Made by a program: the position numbers and the translations under genes. This document shows, in pieces, positions 1 to 10,662 of a stretch of 64,000 bases of DNA (position 1 is its first letter; every line of letters begins with the position of its first letter). Below the pieces are notes generated by a model, which searched no databases, was not told where the DNA came from, and was given only the letters and a program-made list of their open reading frames with translations. The DNA is taken from assembly GCF_017814435.1 (NCBI RefSeq), contig NZ_JAGJCB010000006.1, positions 62,001 through 126,000 on the forward strand, written 5' to 3'. Source of the stretch: Mariniflexile gromovii (lineage in GTDB: Bacteria; Bacteroidota; Bacteroidia; Flavobacteriales; Flavobacteriaceae).

Positions 1-890
1 AAACGAAGCTCAAATCCGCCACGAGTGTTTTTGGCAGTACAATTTTTAAAGGTGATGTTTTCACTTTTTCCATAGGTTCTAAATCCATCTTCACAAAGTG
101 ATTTCATATAACCAGGTGTTACCACATATTCACCTTCACGATTTTGAGTCCATGTTTTGAAATTTACATCGAACGCTGGACCCGATGTTTCCGCCAGAAT
201 CTCATCGGTTGAACGCACCTCCCCTTCAGCATAACAATCTTCAAAATATACATTCTTAGGATGTTGTTGAATGAAGAAGCAGTGCCCAAAAGAACGGTTA
301 TAAATTTTACATCCATAGAGTTTGGTATTATTTCCCGTAACTAAAAGGCCACTATGCTTTTGGTGTTTTATGGTCGTTTCTGCTTGTTTGCCTTTACCAA
401 ATAAATCGCCGTACCCATACGGATAAGATCCTGCTACATGCAAAGTGATGTCTCTAAGAATATTTGATTCGCCTGCCACTTGAAGTACGGTACCTCCAGG
501 AGAGGTTCCTTGTCCAACACATCTAATGGTAAGTCCGAGAAAGGAATTATTAGATCCGGTTATTAAAAATTCGTCCGAATGAATAGGCGGTTTTAATGAG
601 TTTCTAATCTCTGTTTCCAATTCTATTTCAACTCCTTTTAGATTAAAAGTATTATTGCTACCGCTAAACGTGATGTATTGATATTCCTTGTTAGTTCTAC
701 GAGCTTTAATAATATCCAGAGTTAAATAATCTGTTAATTTATAGACACCAGGTTTCATGGTAATGGTGTTACCACTTTCCGTAGCGTATTTTGCTAGCGC
801 CTGTAAAGAGTTGATTTTTATGTCTTTGGCATTTATGATTTGACTAACTAAGAATACACCAAATAAAAATAGACTAGATTTTATCGTCAT
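1..890 (-). CDS. Secreted parallel beta-helix protein, paralogue 3 (partial, 3' end outside window)
   Basis: My translation from the ATG at 890 gives about 296 residues before the window ends, so the C-terminus is missing. It starts with a Sec signal peptide (residues 1-21, ending NA-K) and continues as short beta-strand turns rich in N, G, I and V, as in the pectin-lyase-like right-handed beta-helix fold. It is a paralogue of the proteins at 913-2319 and 23307-24617 and shares their signature blocks: SYPYGYG (about 155-161), R-S-F-G-H (199-203), AETSG (233-237), EDGFR (267-271) and RGG (290-292). Invariant Arg, His, Glu and Asp suggest a carbohydrate active site, but no named family is certain. 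It lies 22 bp downstream of 913-2319 and probably shares its transcript. A polysaccharide lyase, glycosidase or epimerase role is inference. Confidence 0.8.
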   Translation of the reverse strand, partial: MTIKSSLFLFGVFLVSQIINAKDIKINSLQALAKYATESGNTITMKPGVYKLTDYLTLDIIKARRTNKEYQYITFSGSNNTFNLKGVEIELETEIRNSLKPPIHSDEFLITGSNNSFLGLTIRCVGQGTSPGGTVLQVAGESNILRDITLHVAGSYPYGYGDLFGKGKQAETTIKHQKHSGLLVTGNNTKLYGCKIYNRSFGHCFFIQQHPKNVYFEDCYAEGEVRSTDEILAETSGPAFDVNFKTWTQNREGEYVVTPGYMKSLCEDGFRTYGKSENITFKNCTAKNTRGGFELR

Positions 891-912
891 GACTTTTACT
901 TATCGTATTTTA

Positions 913-2319
913 TTATCGTTTGGTTCTGTTACCTTCATTTACCAAATTTTCTGAATTGGTAGCTTCACGTACGTTTCCAACACTCTTTACTTTTAAATTT
1001 TCTGTACCTTTAAACGTGATGACTTCTGCCGAGGTTTGATTATCCAATGTAATATCCGTAGCATGCATTTTCGCTTTTTCATTAAAATTGCCATAGCCTT
1101 CCCATACCGACAACTTAATCGCCATAGTATCTGGAATGTATTCTGAATTATCGGTTTTAATAACTACTGTATGCCCCGTTCCGTTTATTTTCGCTAACAA
1201 ATTATTAGCCATTCCATTTCTACTATCTAGAATGGTCATTTCAACTTTAGCATTTTTAGCATTAGTATAAGGAATACAAAACGCCTCGCCATATTTAGCA
1301 TCGGCACTACAATTAATAATAACATCTTCATTTCCTACATTGTATCCTGTTGTTACGCAATCGCGCACTACACAATCAATGATTTTATCCCCTGAAGTGC
1401 TTAACCCTGTACAAATCCCTCTGCGCATTTGTGTAACCGTACATGCTTTAACGGTGGTGTTTAGGGTTTTATGTCCATTATAATCTGGGTACATACGTAT
1501 GCCGTCTTCACTAAGCGAAATGATTTCTCCCGGTAAAATTTTGCCATCTTCGGCCACTATGGTGCCTTCTATATAATTGCCCTTTCCGGCATAAAATTTC
1601 TTATCGAACCCATACCCTGAAGTTTCTGCAAGCATAGCGTCGGTAGTACGAAGCAGTCCATCAACCTGACAGTTTTCAATCAACGTGTTTTCTGAGCCTT
1701 GTAAAAAGATGGCGTGCCCCATAGCCCGCATATGGACTTTACAACCAAGTAATTTCACGTTTTTTGCTGGATATCCTATACGAATGCCATTCATCTTACG
1801 GACATCGTTACCACCAAGTCCGTATAAATACCCATAACCCCAAGGACTTGAACCTGTTGTTCGCACCTCAACATCCTTTAAAGTCACATTCTCTCCAACA
1901 AGATTGAAAATTTTGTTTTTGCTTTGTCTACCTGGGGTATCGCCATAAGTCTCAATATATAAACCTTCTAAAGTGACGTTTTTTCCAGATATTTCGATGG
2001 CGCAATACATGCTGTTGCCATCATCACTTTTAATTAAATCTGGTCGACTGAATAGTTTGGTATCTACCATAAACCGTGCGCCCCTTAAATCGTAATAGGA
2101 ATTAGTACTCGTGATTTCCATGAATCTGATTTTTTGAGCATCATCAATTTGATAGTTCCCTTCTTTAAGCTTAACATGTACGTTATCTTGATCCAGATAT
2201 TTTTTAAATTCTGATAAGGTATTTACTTCTATAATGGCTTTCTTGTTGTCTGTTGATTGCGCTCGGCATGACAAAAACAGTAACAAAACTGAAAGCATAA
2301 TAAGTGTTTGTTTATTCAT
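913..2319 (-). CDS. Secreted parallel beta-helix protein, paralogue 2
   Basis: 468 residues. The N-terminus is a hydrophobic signal with a lipobox-like LFLSC at residues 14-18, so it is probably an outer-membrane lipoprotein. The rest reads as a right-handed beta-helix: repeated turns such as KNVTLEG, ENVTLKD and KNVKLLG. Blocks shared with the two paralogues in this window are SSPWGYG (157-163), R-A-M-G-H (198-202), AETSG (231-235), SEDGIR (270-275) and RRG (299-301). The pectin-lyase superfold includes GH28, PL1, PL6 and others, but none of their catalytic signatures is obvious here, so I leave the activity open. It lies upstream of paralogue 3 and downstream of a GH43 gene, in a group with GH28 and GH31 genes. 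Confidence 0.82.
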   Translation of the reverse strand: MNKQTLIMLSVLLLFLSCRAQSTDNKKAIIEVNTLSEFKKYLDQDNVHVKLKEGNYQIDDAQKIRFMEITSTNSYYDLRGARFMVDTKLFSRPDLIKSDDGNSMYCAIEISGKNVTLEGLYIETYGDTPGRQSKNKIFNLVGENVTLKDVEVRTTGSSPWGYGYLYGLGGNDVRKMNGIRIGYPAKNVKLLGCKVHMRAMGHAIFLQGSENTLIENCQVDGLLRTTDAMLAETSGYGFDKKFYAGKGNYIEGTIVAEDGKILPGEIISLSEDGIRMYPDYNGHKTLNTTVKACTVTQMRRGICTGLSTSGDKIIDCVVRDCVTTGYNVGNEDVIINCSADAKYGEAFCIPYTNAKNAKVEMTILDSRNGMANNLLAKINGTGHTVVIKTDNSEYIPDTMAIKLSVWEGYGNFNEKAKMHATDITLDNQTSAEVITFKGTENLKVKSVGNVREATNSENLVNEGNRTKR

Positions 2320-2339
2320 TTTTTATTTTTTTTAATTCT

Positions 2340-2453
2340 AGATTCTTACAAACTCGTTTGAGGTTTCATATTAAACTTCTACCTCTTTATCCACAATAGT
2401 AGTTTCACCTGTGATGTAGGAACAAATGCCAGCTGCACCATTGGTTATATCAG
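2340..2453 (-). pseudogene. Gene-tail remnant (SDR-like end plus GH28-like 3' end)
   Basis: There is no intact gene in the 170 bp between 2319 and 2490, but the minus strand holds coding debris. From about 2453 it reads ITNGAAG, then SYITGETTIVD, which resembles the last residues of a short-chain dehydrogenase (ITGxxxxVD), ending in TAA. Directly after, the DNA is clearly similar to the 3' end of the GH28-like gene at 4186-5676: both encode TSNEFV-K/R near the stop. The debris has further stops (TAA, TAG). I read it as the fused tails of deleted genes. The GH28-tail match is directly visible; the dehydrogenase origin is a weaker guess. Confidence 0.45.
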
Positions 2454-2489
2454 ACTATTCATAACAGAATTGATGTAAAAATTAATTAT

Positions 2490-4064
2490 CTATTCAACTC
2501 TAAACCAATCAAAATCAGTAAAACCTTTACTTTGCTGCATATTAGGATTTACACAGAATAATCCAACTTTTGCACCAATCCAAACACCTTCCTTAGTTCT
2601 AAATTCATCACCAATTGCTTTAAAGTTTTTATTATCTAGGCTATATTCATATTGACCAGTAGTATTACCAACAATCTTTACTCTTAAATAAACAACGTCA
2701 CTATCTAGAGCTATACTTTCAATGACTTCTGCAATGCCATCACACTTATTACTGTCACTTTTTGACATTTCTAATTTAAAACCAGTTTCATTTTTAGTAA
2801 CATAAAGCGATGTCCAACTTCTACCCATAATAACTAAACCTCCCTTATCACCAACTAAATCACCTCTGAAAGAAACTTTCGTTGTTGCTACAAAATCAGG
2901 TCCTGGAAATTTTTGCAATAATAAATTAGGTGCATAATACAAATTACCTTCCTTAGTAATATTCTGAACAGCATTAAGCCTAATATTTCCTTTACCTGAA
3001 ATTGAATACCACTCATTCCGAGGGTTAGCTTGCCACTGCCATTGTAGTCCAAACTTTTTTGCATTAAACTCATCAGTAGTTTGGGGTGTTTTTATTGGGT
3101 GTTTTTTACCAACATTAGGCATCTTGTATTCCGTTTGAGGCTCCCCAATACCATCGTTATTGATATCTTCACCCATTAACGGCCAACCGTCAACCCAATT
3201 TACCTTATTCAAGTGAACGATCCTTCCATTAGGTTTTAATTCCTGAAAATGAGCAAACCATGATTCTCCAGATTCCAAATCAACAAGGCCTCCTTGATGT
3301 GGACCATTGATTTTAGTATTTCCTGTGTGCAATACAGTCTTTCTTTCATAGGGACCATAAATATTTTTTGAACGAAGGGCAGTCTGCCAACCTTCTCCAA
3401 CGCCGCCGGCAGGAGCCAAAATATAGTAATATCCATCTTTTTTAAAAAACTTAGGCCCTTCAATGACTGGGTCATTCTCTATATCCCTATATATTAATAC
3501 TCCATTATCTAAAAGTTTTTTGCCGTCCTTACTCATTTTATGTAGAATTAAATCGTTACCGCATAGTTTACTACGTACCAAATAAGCATTTCCATTATCA
3601 TCCCAAAGAGGACATGGATCTTCCCACATTTCAGTATCAACAACATGTGTTAGCTCCCAATCATTTTTTGGATCATTTGTTGTAGCCATAAATAACCCAT
3701 CATAAGGAGTACAAAAATAGACATAGAACTTATTGTTGTGATAACGGATAGATGGTGCCCAAGCCCCTTGACCATGAGCCGTTTTATCATATTTTTCAAG
3801 AGGTAAACTCTGGTAAACATGATTTATTATCTCCCAGTTCACCATGTCTTTTGAATGCAAAACAGGAATACCAGGCATACAATTAAAACTTGATGCTACC
3901 ATATAAAAATCGTCTCCAACTTTTATCATATCAGGATCAGAATAATCAGCATAAATAATAGGGTTTTTAAAATTTCCATTTCCTAAATCTGGAGTCCATT
4001 GTTGACCCGAAACAGAACTAATTAACACTATTTGAAATAAGATTATTTGTACTAGTTTTTTCAT
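2490..4064 (-). CDS. GH43 glycosidase (beta-xylosidase/arabinofuranosidase type)
   Basis: 524 residues with a Sec signal peptide (1-20, cleavage after VSG). The first ~310 residues are a GH43 five-bladed propeller. The general-base motif YSDPD is at about 41-45, the pKa-modulating Asp lies in WEDPCPLWDD near 148, and the general-acid Glu is in VIEGPKFF near 203. The C-terminal ~200 residues form a beta-sandwich with NEWYSISGKG and WTSLYVTK, as in two-domain GH43 exo-enzymes that cleave beta-xylose or alpha-arabinofuranose. Xylose removal would suit the GH31 enzyme in the same group. It lies 121 bp downstream of the GH28-like gene; I found no copy of the cluster's operator in that gap. Family assignment is firm, specificity is not. 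Confidence 0.9.
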   Translation of the reverse strand: MKKLVQIILFQIVLISSVSGQQWTPDLGNGNFKNPIIYADYSDPDMIKVGDDFYMVASSFNCMPGIPVLHSKDMVNWEIINHVYQSLPLEKYDKTAHGQGAWAPSIRYHNNKFYVYFCTPYDGLFMATTNDPKNDWELTHVVDTEMWEDPCPLWDDNGNAYLVRSKLCGNDLILHKMSKDGKKLLDNGVLIYRDIENDPVIEGPKFFKKDGYYYILAPAGGVGEGWQTALRSKNIYGPYERKTVLHTGNTKINGPHQGGLVDLESGESWFAHFQELKPNGRIVHLNKVNWVDGWPLMGEDINNDGIGEPQTEYKMPNVGKKHPIKTPQTTDEFNAKKFGLQWQWQANPRNEWYSISGKGNIRLNAVQNITKEGNLYYAPNLLLQKFPGPDFVATTKVSFRGDLVGDKGGLVIMGRSWTSLYVTKNETGFKLEMSKSDSNKCDGIAEVIESIALDSDVVYLRVKIVGNTTGQYEYSLDNKNFKAIGDEFRTKEGVWIGAKVGLFCVNPNMQQSKGFTDFDWFRVE

Positions 4065-4185
4065 TTTTATTATTTTTATTATTTAAATTCACATTTCTTA
4101 AAATCAATATTGTTGCCGAATACTTCCTAATTATATTAAAGTACATCGACTATTCGCTCCATATCCATTATACTAACTTTATCAA

Positions 4186-5676
4186 TTATTTAAATTTTAG
4201 ATTTTTAACAAATTCGTTCGAAGTTACATTTTGAGCCTTTACCTTTTCCCCATCCAATATGACATTATCAAACACAACATCCTCAACCAAATGCTCATTA
4301 TCAAAACCCACTAACTCTATACTGGCATGATCTTTAATAATATAAGGTTTCCAATCTGGACCATCTTGAAATCCTGTAAGTGTTGTATCGATGGGTGCCG
4401 ACATTGCAGTAATATTTTTGAAAGTCACATTTTTAATGTGTCCTCGTTCTTCTGTTTTAGTCCATCTGGTTTTTCCTATCCAACAAGATATTAATCTGCG
4501 GGCTTCTTCAATTCTAATGTTATCAAAAGTAACATTACTAATCACGGCATCATCACAATGATATACTCTTAAGGCTGTTTCTCTTCCTACATCATGAATC
4601 ACATCACAGTCTTCAAAAAGCACATTACTAATGTTTTCGTGTACTTCAGCTCCAATACTCAATGAGTGTGCTAATTCATTCCACACCACACATTTTCGAG
4701 TATGAACATTATTTACTTCTCCATAACCCTCAAAAGATTTAATCACAACTGCGTCATCAAACGTTCTCATAAAACAATTTTCTACCAAAACATCTCTGCT
4801 ACTGCTAATATCAACACCATCTGCATTTCCCCTCCATCCGATAATTTTTATGTTATCCACATGTACGTTATCACAACTTTGAATAGGAATAGTCCAGTGA
4901 CTTGGATCAAAAATGGTAACGCCTTCTATCGTTACATTTTCTGCTTTATGTGCCAAAATGGTATAACGTCTTATGTTATTCGGAATACCACTTTGATCTA
5001 TAATGCCTCGACCGCGAATACTTACATTTTTTCCTTCAAGAATAAACGTTGGTAATTTTCTTAAACGACCTCTTACTTCAATCTCATTTTCACCATCTAA
5101 TGTACCACAACGTAAATATGCGCCACCTGCAAGATAAATTGTTTGACCATCGCTTATAGTTACGTTGGTAACATCATGTACTCCAGGACCAAAATACACT
5201 ACGTTTGGATCATCAGGACTAGGAATATTTTCTTCAAATGGATTCGCTAAAATTTGTAACGATTCATGCCATTCCCCATTCACCTCGACTGTTACATGGC
5301 CTGGTTTATTTAATTGGAAGGTAATTTTATTTCCCTTGAAAGTTGGTATAATGCCATATGAGGTGGGTAAAATTTTAACTGACTTAACTTTCTCAGGACA
5401 GTCTATAGAAACGGTAACACTAGCATTTATATCAAAAGATGCTACAGAAACAAATCCATAATCACCGGCTGGTTTTAATCGAGGAATGGGTCTCGAAGGT
5501 GGAATTTTTGTTTTGTACACGGGTACATCCTGTTCCTCAACCTTTACAGCAAAAGCTTTTGATAGTTCAATACCTTCAGGTGCGGAATACACTTTTACCT
5601 TTTGGGCTGTAGTATTACAACCAAAAAGAAAACTCACACTGTACAACAAAATTGCCTTTTTTACTCTATTTATCAT
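4186..5676 (-). CDS. GH28-like beta-helix glycosidase (lipoprotein)
   Basis: 496 residues. The signal peptide ends in the lipobox LFGC (Cys about 20). An N-terminal beta-sandwich (about 25-150) precedes a right-handed beta-helix with GH28 hallmarks: NADGVDISS (Asn-x-Asp) near 285-293 and the paired acids FDDAVVIKS near 307-315. The next canonical element, GHG, is replaced by AHSLSIGAE, a variant seen in GH28 relatives acting on substrates other than homogalacturonan. GH28 members hydrolyse galacturonic acid or related linkages by inversion, here perhaps on a uronic-acid-containing side chain. It sits 11 bp after the GH31 gene and is surely co-transcribed with it. An alternative is another pectin-lyase-fold family with the same acids. 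Confidence 0.82.
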   Translation of the reverse strand: MINRVKKAILLYSVSFLFGCNTTAQKVKVYSAPEGIELSKAFAVKVEEQDVPVYKTKIPPSRPIPRLKPAGDYGFVSVASFDINASVTVSIDCPEKVKSVKILPTSYGIIPTFKGNKITFQLNKPGHVTVEVNGEWHESLQILANPFEENIPSPDDPNVVYFGPGVHDVTNVTISDGQTIYLAGGAYLRCGTLDGENEIEVRGRLRKLPTFILEGKNVSIRGRGIIDQSGIPNNIRRYTILAHKAENVTIEGVTIFDPSHWTIPIQSCDNVHVDNIKIIGWRGNADGVDISSSRDVLVENCFMRTFDDAVVIKSFEGYGEVNNVHTRKCVVWNELAHSLSIGAEVHENISNVLFEDCDVIHDVGRETALRVYHCDDAVISNVTFDNIRIEEARRLISCWIGKTRWTKTEERGHIKNVTFKNITAMSAPIDTTLTGFQDGPDWKPYIIKDHASIELVGFDNEHLVEDVVFDNVILDGEKVKAQNVTSNEFVKNLKFK

Positions 5677-5687
5677 ATCACTTTATT

Positions 5688-8387
5688 TTAAAATTTAATT
5701 TGTTTTTCTGTTCCATCAAAAAAGAATTCTTCATATTTATCACTGCCTACCATGGTTACCAAAATAAGCATGCGTATATCGGGAAATCTCATATATTGGT
5801 CATACCCTTTTTTAATTTTTAGGGTTTTATTTTTTTCTGAATAGGTAATAATAACTTCTGAATACATGCCTTTTTCGTAGTTATAAGACTCATTATCATC
5901 AAGGTACATGACGTATTCGGCATCTTTCCCCGGATACACTCTAATTTCCATGGGGTCTTCTGTTCTTTCTGTAGCATATTGCACAGGCGGACTCATAGGA
6001 ATGATGCTTCCCGCCTTCACATATAAAGGTGTTTCATCAAGGGGTGCTTTAACTGAAATATTTCTACCTCCTTCAATCTTTTCACTTGTCCAGAAATTGT
6101 ACCAATCGCCCTTTGGAAAATACATTTCTTTTTCACGTTTTTGATACTCGGTAACAAAACCAGCCATCATCGATTCACCGAAAAGAAGTTGGTCTTTAAT
6201 TTCCCAGGTGTTTTTATCGGTTGGATATTGATACACCAAAGGTGCCATCAATAATTTCCCATCGGCATTTACTTTTCTGGCCTCTGAATAAATGTAAGGC
6301 ATCAGTAGATACCTAAGGTCTATAAATTTACGGGCAGTGTCTTCAAACTCTTGTCCGTACCTCCAAATCTCGGTTTCTGATACATAGCCATGAATACGGA
6401 AAATAGGGCTAAACGTACCAAATTGAAACCAACGGGTTAGCAGCTCAATATATTCAGGATTGGTATATTGGTCATCGTAAATAGGATTTAAGGATTTAGA
6501 ATCTCTAAAAAAGCCGCCAATATCGTGTGTCCAGTAAGGAACACCCGCCATAGTAAAGTTAAGACCTGCAGGAATTTGTTCTGCAAACTGTTTCCAAGTA
6601 CTTTGAACATCGCCAGACCATGATGCGGCTCCGTAACGCTGTTGACCAGCATAAGCCGAACGGGTTAAATTGAAAACCCTTTGCATAGGGAACTCTTCTC
6701 TTCGTCCTTCATACATCGATTTTGTAACCAAAAGCGAATAGGCATTGTAAACCTCATCGTTAGGTCCTACCGCTGTTTTGATGTCTTTACTTGACTTTCC
6801 TGCTGGTTCGGTACCATCTAACCAAATGGAATTTACACCAATATGAAACATAGAATCGCTAAGCATACGGTAAAATCGTTCTTGAACACCTGTATCATAG
6901 AAATCAAGTTTAGCACTTCCTTTAACCTTTGTTAGGTTATATTTTTTTTCTAAAGGTTCATGTTTAACTTCTGGCCATACCGAAACCATGAGCCTAATAT
7001 TTAATTTTCTTAACGAATCAACCATGGCTTTTGGGTCTGGGTATTTTGTTCTATCCCACTCCGGACCTTTCATGCCTTCTGGCCAATAAAACCAATCTTG
7101 AACAATGTTATCAAACGGAATTTTTCGAGCTCTCATTTCGCTGGCATTCTCTAACAATTCTTCTTGGTTGTGATAACGCTCACGACATTGCCAAAAACCG
7201 TAAGCACTTTTAGGAAACATAGGAGCGTTTCCGGTAAGGTGTTGATATTCTGTAATAACATCTGAAGGTTTTTCTCCATACACAAAATAATAATCGATGG
7301 CATTTCCAGCTAAACTACTGAACACGGTTTTATTAAAATCGGGTTCGTTGTAATACAAATTACCAGGTATTTTTGCTCCCGTGTTTTGAAAAACTACCTT
7401 GTATTCTTTACCTGCTTCCAAATATTTTTTACCCGAATAGCGGGTAGGCACCCAAATGGTTGAATAGCTAATAACATCTTCCCCGTCAATGGTTACCTTA
7501 ATTTCACCTCGCATTTTACCACCTTCATCACTTAAAGCCATAAAATAATATTCTCCGGTTTTGGTTGGTGTGAAGGTTGTTTCACGAATGTTTTTTTCTT
7601 CGTTTAAAGCCGAAGCATAAGCAGCTACATTTTCTTTTTCGATGGATGATTCTACTTTAGTATCAGTAACGATTTCTTTTTTAGGAACGGTAGCAAATTC
7701 AATTTCATTTGCAGGTAAATTAAAATCGGTAATACTGTAATTGTTCCAATAAATACCATAACTATTGGTTGAAACTAAAAATGGAATAGCTATTTCTTGA
7801 TTATACTGTTGAAGACGGATAGGAACATTTTTCCAGTTCATGATACCACTTTGAAATTGCCCTAATCCATACAAAGCTTCATCGCCTGCATGAAATGCTT
7901 GCGAAACAGCATGTATTGCGGTGGTATCTTGCTTAATAAAAGTGTTTTCTTTGGTTTCTGCTAGTAACTTTTTATTGTCCTTGTTTTGATATTCTATTTT
8001 TCCATCGCTATGCACTAAAACTTTTAAATTATCTGTGCGAATGGTTAGCAAGTCTTCGGTTGTATCTAAATTCCACGATACGTCTTGGGGTTCTAAAACC
8101 GTTACATAATCTGGAATGGTTGATGGCGTGCTGCCATTCATTATTTTATTTATACGAATGATAGATTCGTTAATAACGGTAATATTAATATTGGTACTGT
8201 CATGATGAATGGTTACACCGTGCTTCGTTTTTTCAACTTGATGCTTAAACTTTGAACTGCATCCCACTGTTACTAGTAGCAATAATACAGCACATAAAAT
8301 AGCGGACATTTTGGTTACTTTCATTGCTTGGTTCATAGTTTTAGTTAGTTTATTATATGATGACATTAATATTAAATTCTTTCTCAC
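5688..8387 (-). CDS. GH31 glycosidase with PA14 insert (alpha-xylosidase-like lipoprotein)
   Basis: The open frame has 899 residues, but the true start is probably the ATG at 8336 (residue 18). The -7-like box at 8398-8405 would put the transcript start almost on the 8387 ATG, and residues 18-43 form a lipoprotein signal (lipobox VTVGC, Cys 43). The GH31 N-terminal beta-sandwich is interrupted by a PA14 domain (about 265-350), an arrangement known from alpha-xylosidases. The barrel carries the nucleophile in WLDGTEP (Asp 524), the acid/base in SWSGD (Asp 593) and FDNIVQDWFYW (425-435). It should release alpha-linked xylose or glucose in the periplasm. A decayed tandem copy lies upstream at 8529-10621. 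It is followed closely by the GH28-like gene. Confidence 0.92.
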   Translation of the reverse strand: MRKNLILMSSYNKLTKTMNQAMKVTKMSAILCAVLLLLVTVGCSSKFKHQVEKTKHGVTIHHDSTNINITVINESIIRINKIMNGSTPSTIPDYVTVLEPQDVSWNLDTTEDLLTIRTDNLKVLVHSDGKIEYQNKDNKKLLAETKENTFIKQDTTAIHAVSQAFHAGDEALYGLGQFQSGIMNWKNVPIRLQQYNQEIAIPFLVSTNSYGIYWNNYSITDFNLPANEIEFATVPKKEIVTDTKVESSIEKENVAAYASALNEEKNIRETTFTPTKTGEYYFMALSDEGGKMRGEIKVTIDGEDVISYSTIWVPTRYSGKKYLEAGKEYKVVFQNTGAKIPGNLYYNEPDFNKTVFSSLAGNAIDYYFVYGEKPSDVITEYQHLTGNAPMFPKSAYGFWQCRERYHNQEELLENASEMRARKIPFDNIVQDWFYWPEGMKGPEWDRTKYPDPKAMVDSLRKLNIRLMVSVWPEVKHEPLEKKYNLTKVKGSAKLDFYDTGVQERFYRMLSDSMFHIGVNSIWLDGTEPAGKSSKDIKTAVGPNDEVYNAYSLLVTKSMYEGRREEFPMQRVFNLTRSAYAGQQRYGAASWSGDVQSTWKQFAEQIPAGLNFTMAGVPYWTHDIGGFFRDSKSLNPIYDDQYTNPEYIELLTRWFQFGTFSPIFRIHGYVSETEIWRYGQEFEDTARKFIDLRYLLMPYIYSEARKVNADGKLLMAPLVYQYPTDKNTWEIKDQLLFGESMMAGFVTEYQKREKEMYFPKGDWYNFWTSEKIEGGRNISVKAPLDETPLYVKAGSIIPMSPPVQYATERTEDPMEIRVYPGKDAEYVMYLDDNESYNYEKGMYSEVIITYSEKNKTLKIKKGYDQYMRFPDIRMLILVTMVGSDKYEEFFFDGTEKQIKF

Positions 8388-8397
8388 CTTATAACTG

Positions 8398-8457
8398 TAA
8401 AATTAAATCTTGATAAAAACTTTTAATATAAACCATGATTCATTTCCTATAAATAAA
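8398..8457 (-). promoter_or_regulatory. Promoter/operator copy 1 (upstream of GH31)
   Basis: In the coding direction the operator reads TTTATTTATA (8457-8448), spacer GGAAATGAATC, then ATGGTTTATA (8436-8427). The half-sites are 21 bp apart and the TGA of the spacer is in the same place as in the four other copies. A -7-like box TAATTTTA (8405-8398) starts 22 nt after the operator, resembling the Bacteroidota TAnnTTTG element. This is the most degenerate of the five copies, yet position and spacing are kept. It implies activation by a shared regulator near position -33 and supports the 8336 start of the GH31 gene. Confidence 0.65.
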
Positions 8458-8458
8458 C

Positions 8459-8512
8459 AACCCAAATAAGGCAAAAGCTGTTACTAAACGTCCACTTTGT
8501 CTTATTTGGGTT
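8459..8512 (-). terminator. Hairpin, probable terminator
   Basis: A perfect 12-bp inverted repeat, AACCCAAATAAG (8459-8470) and CTTATTTGGGTT (8501-8512), with partial further pairing inside, encloses about 30 nt. It lies just after the stop codon (8529) of the chimeric pseudogene and just before the operator of the next unit, so it separates two transcription units. Confidence 0.65.
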
Positions 8513-8528
8513 ATTTAAGAATATATAC

Positions 8529-10621
<2,093 letters not shown>

Positions 10622-10662
10622 TATTTTTTTTAATCTACTCTTTATTTGTTATTCAGAAAACT

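Noticed and set aside
4702-5698. Plus-strand ORFs opposite the GH28-like gene
   Set aside because: They are antisense shadows of a conserved minus-strand gene, lack signal peptides or domains, and overlap each other.
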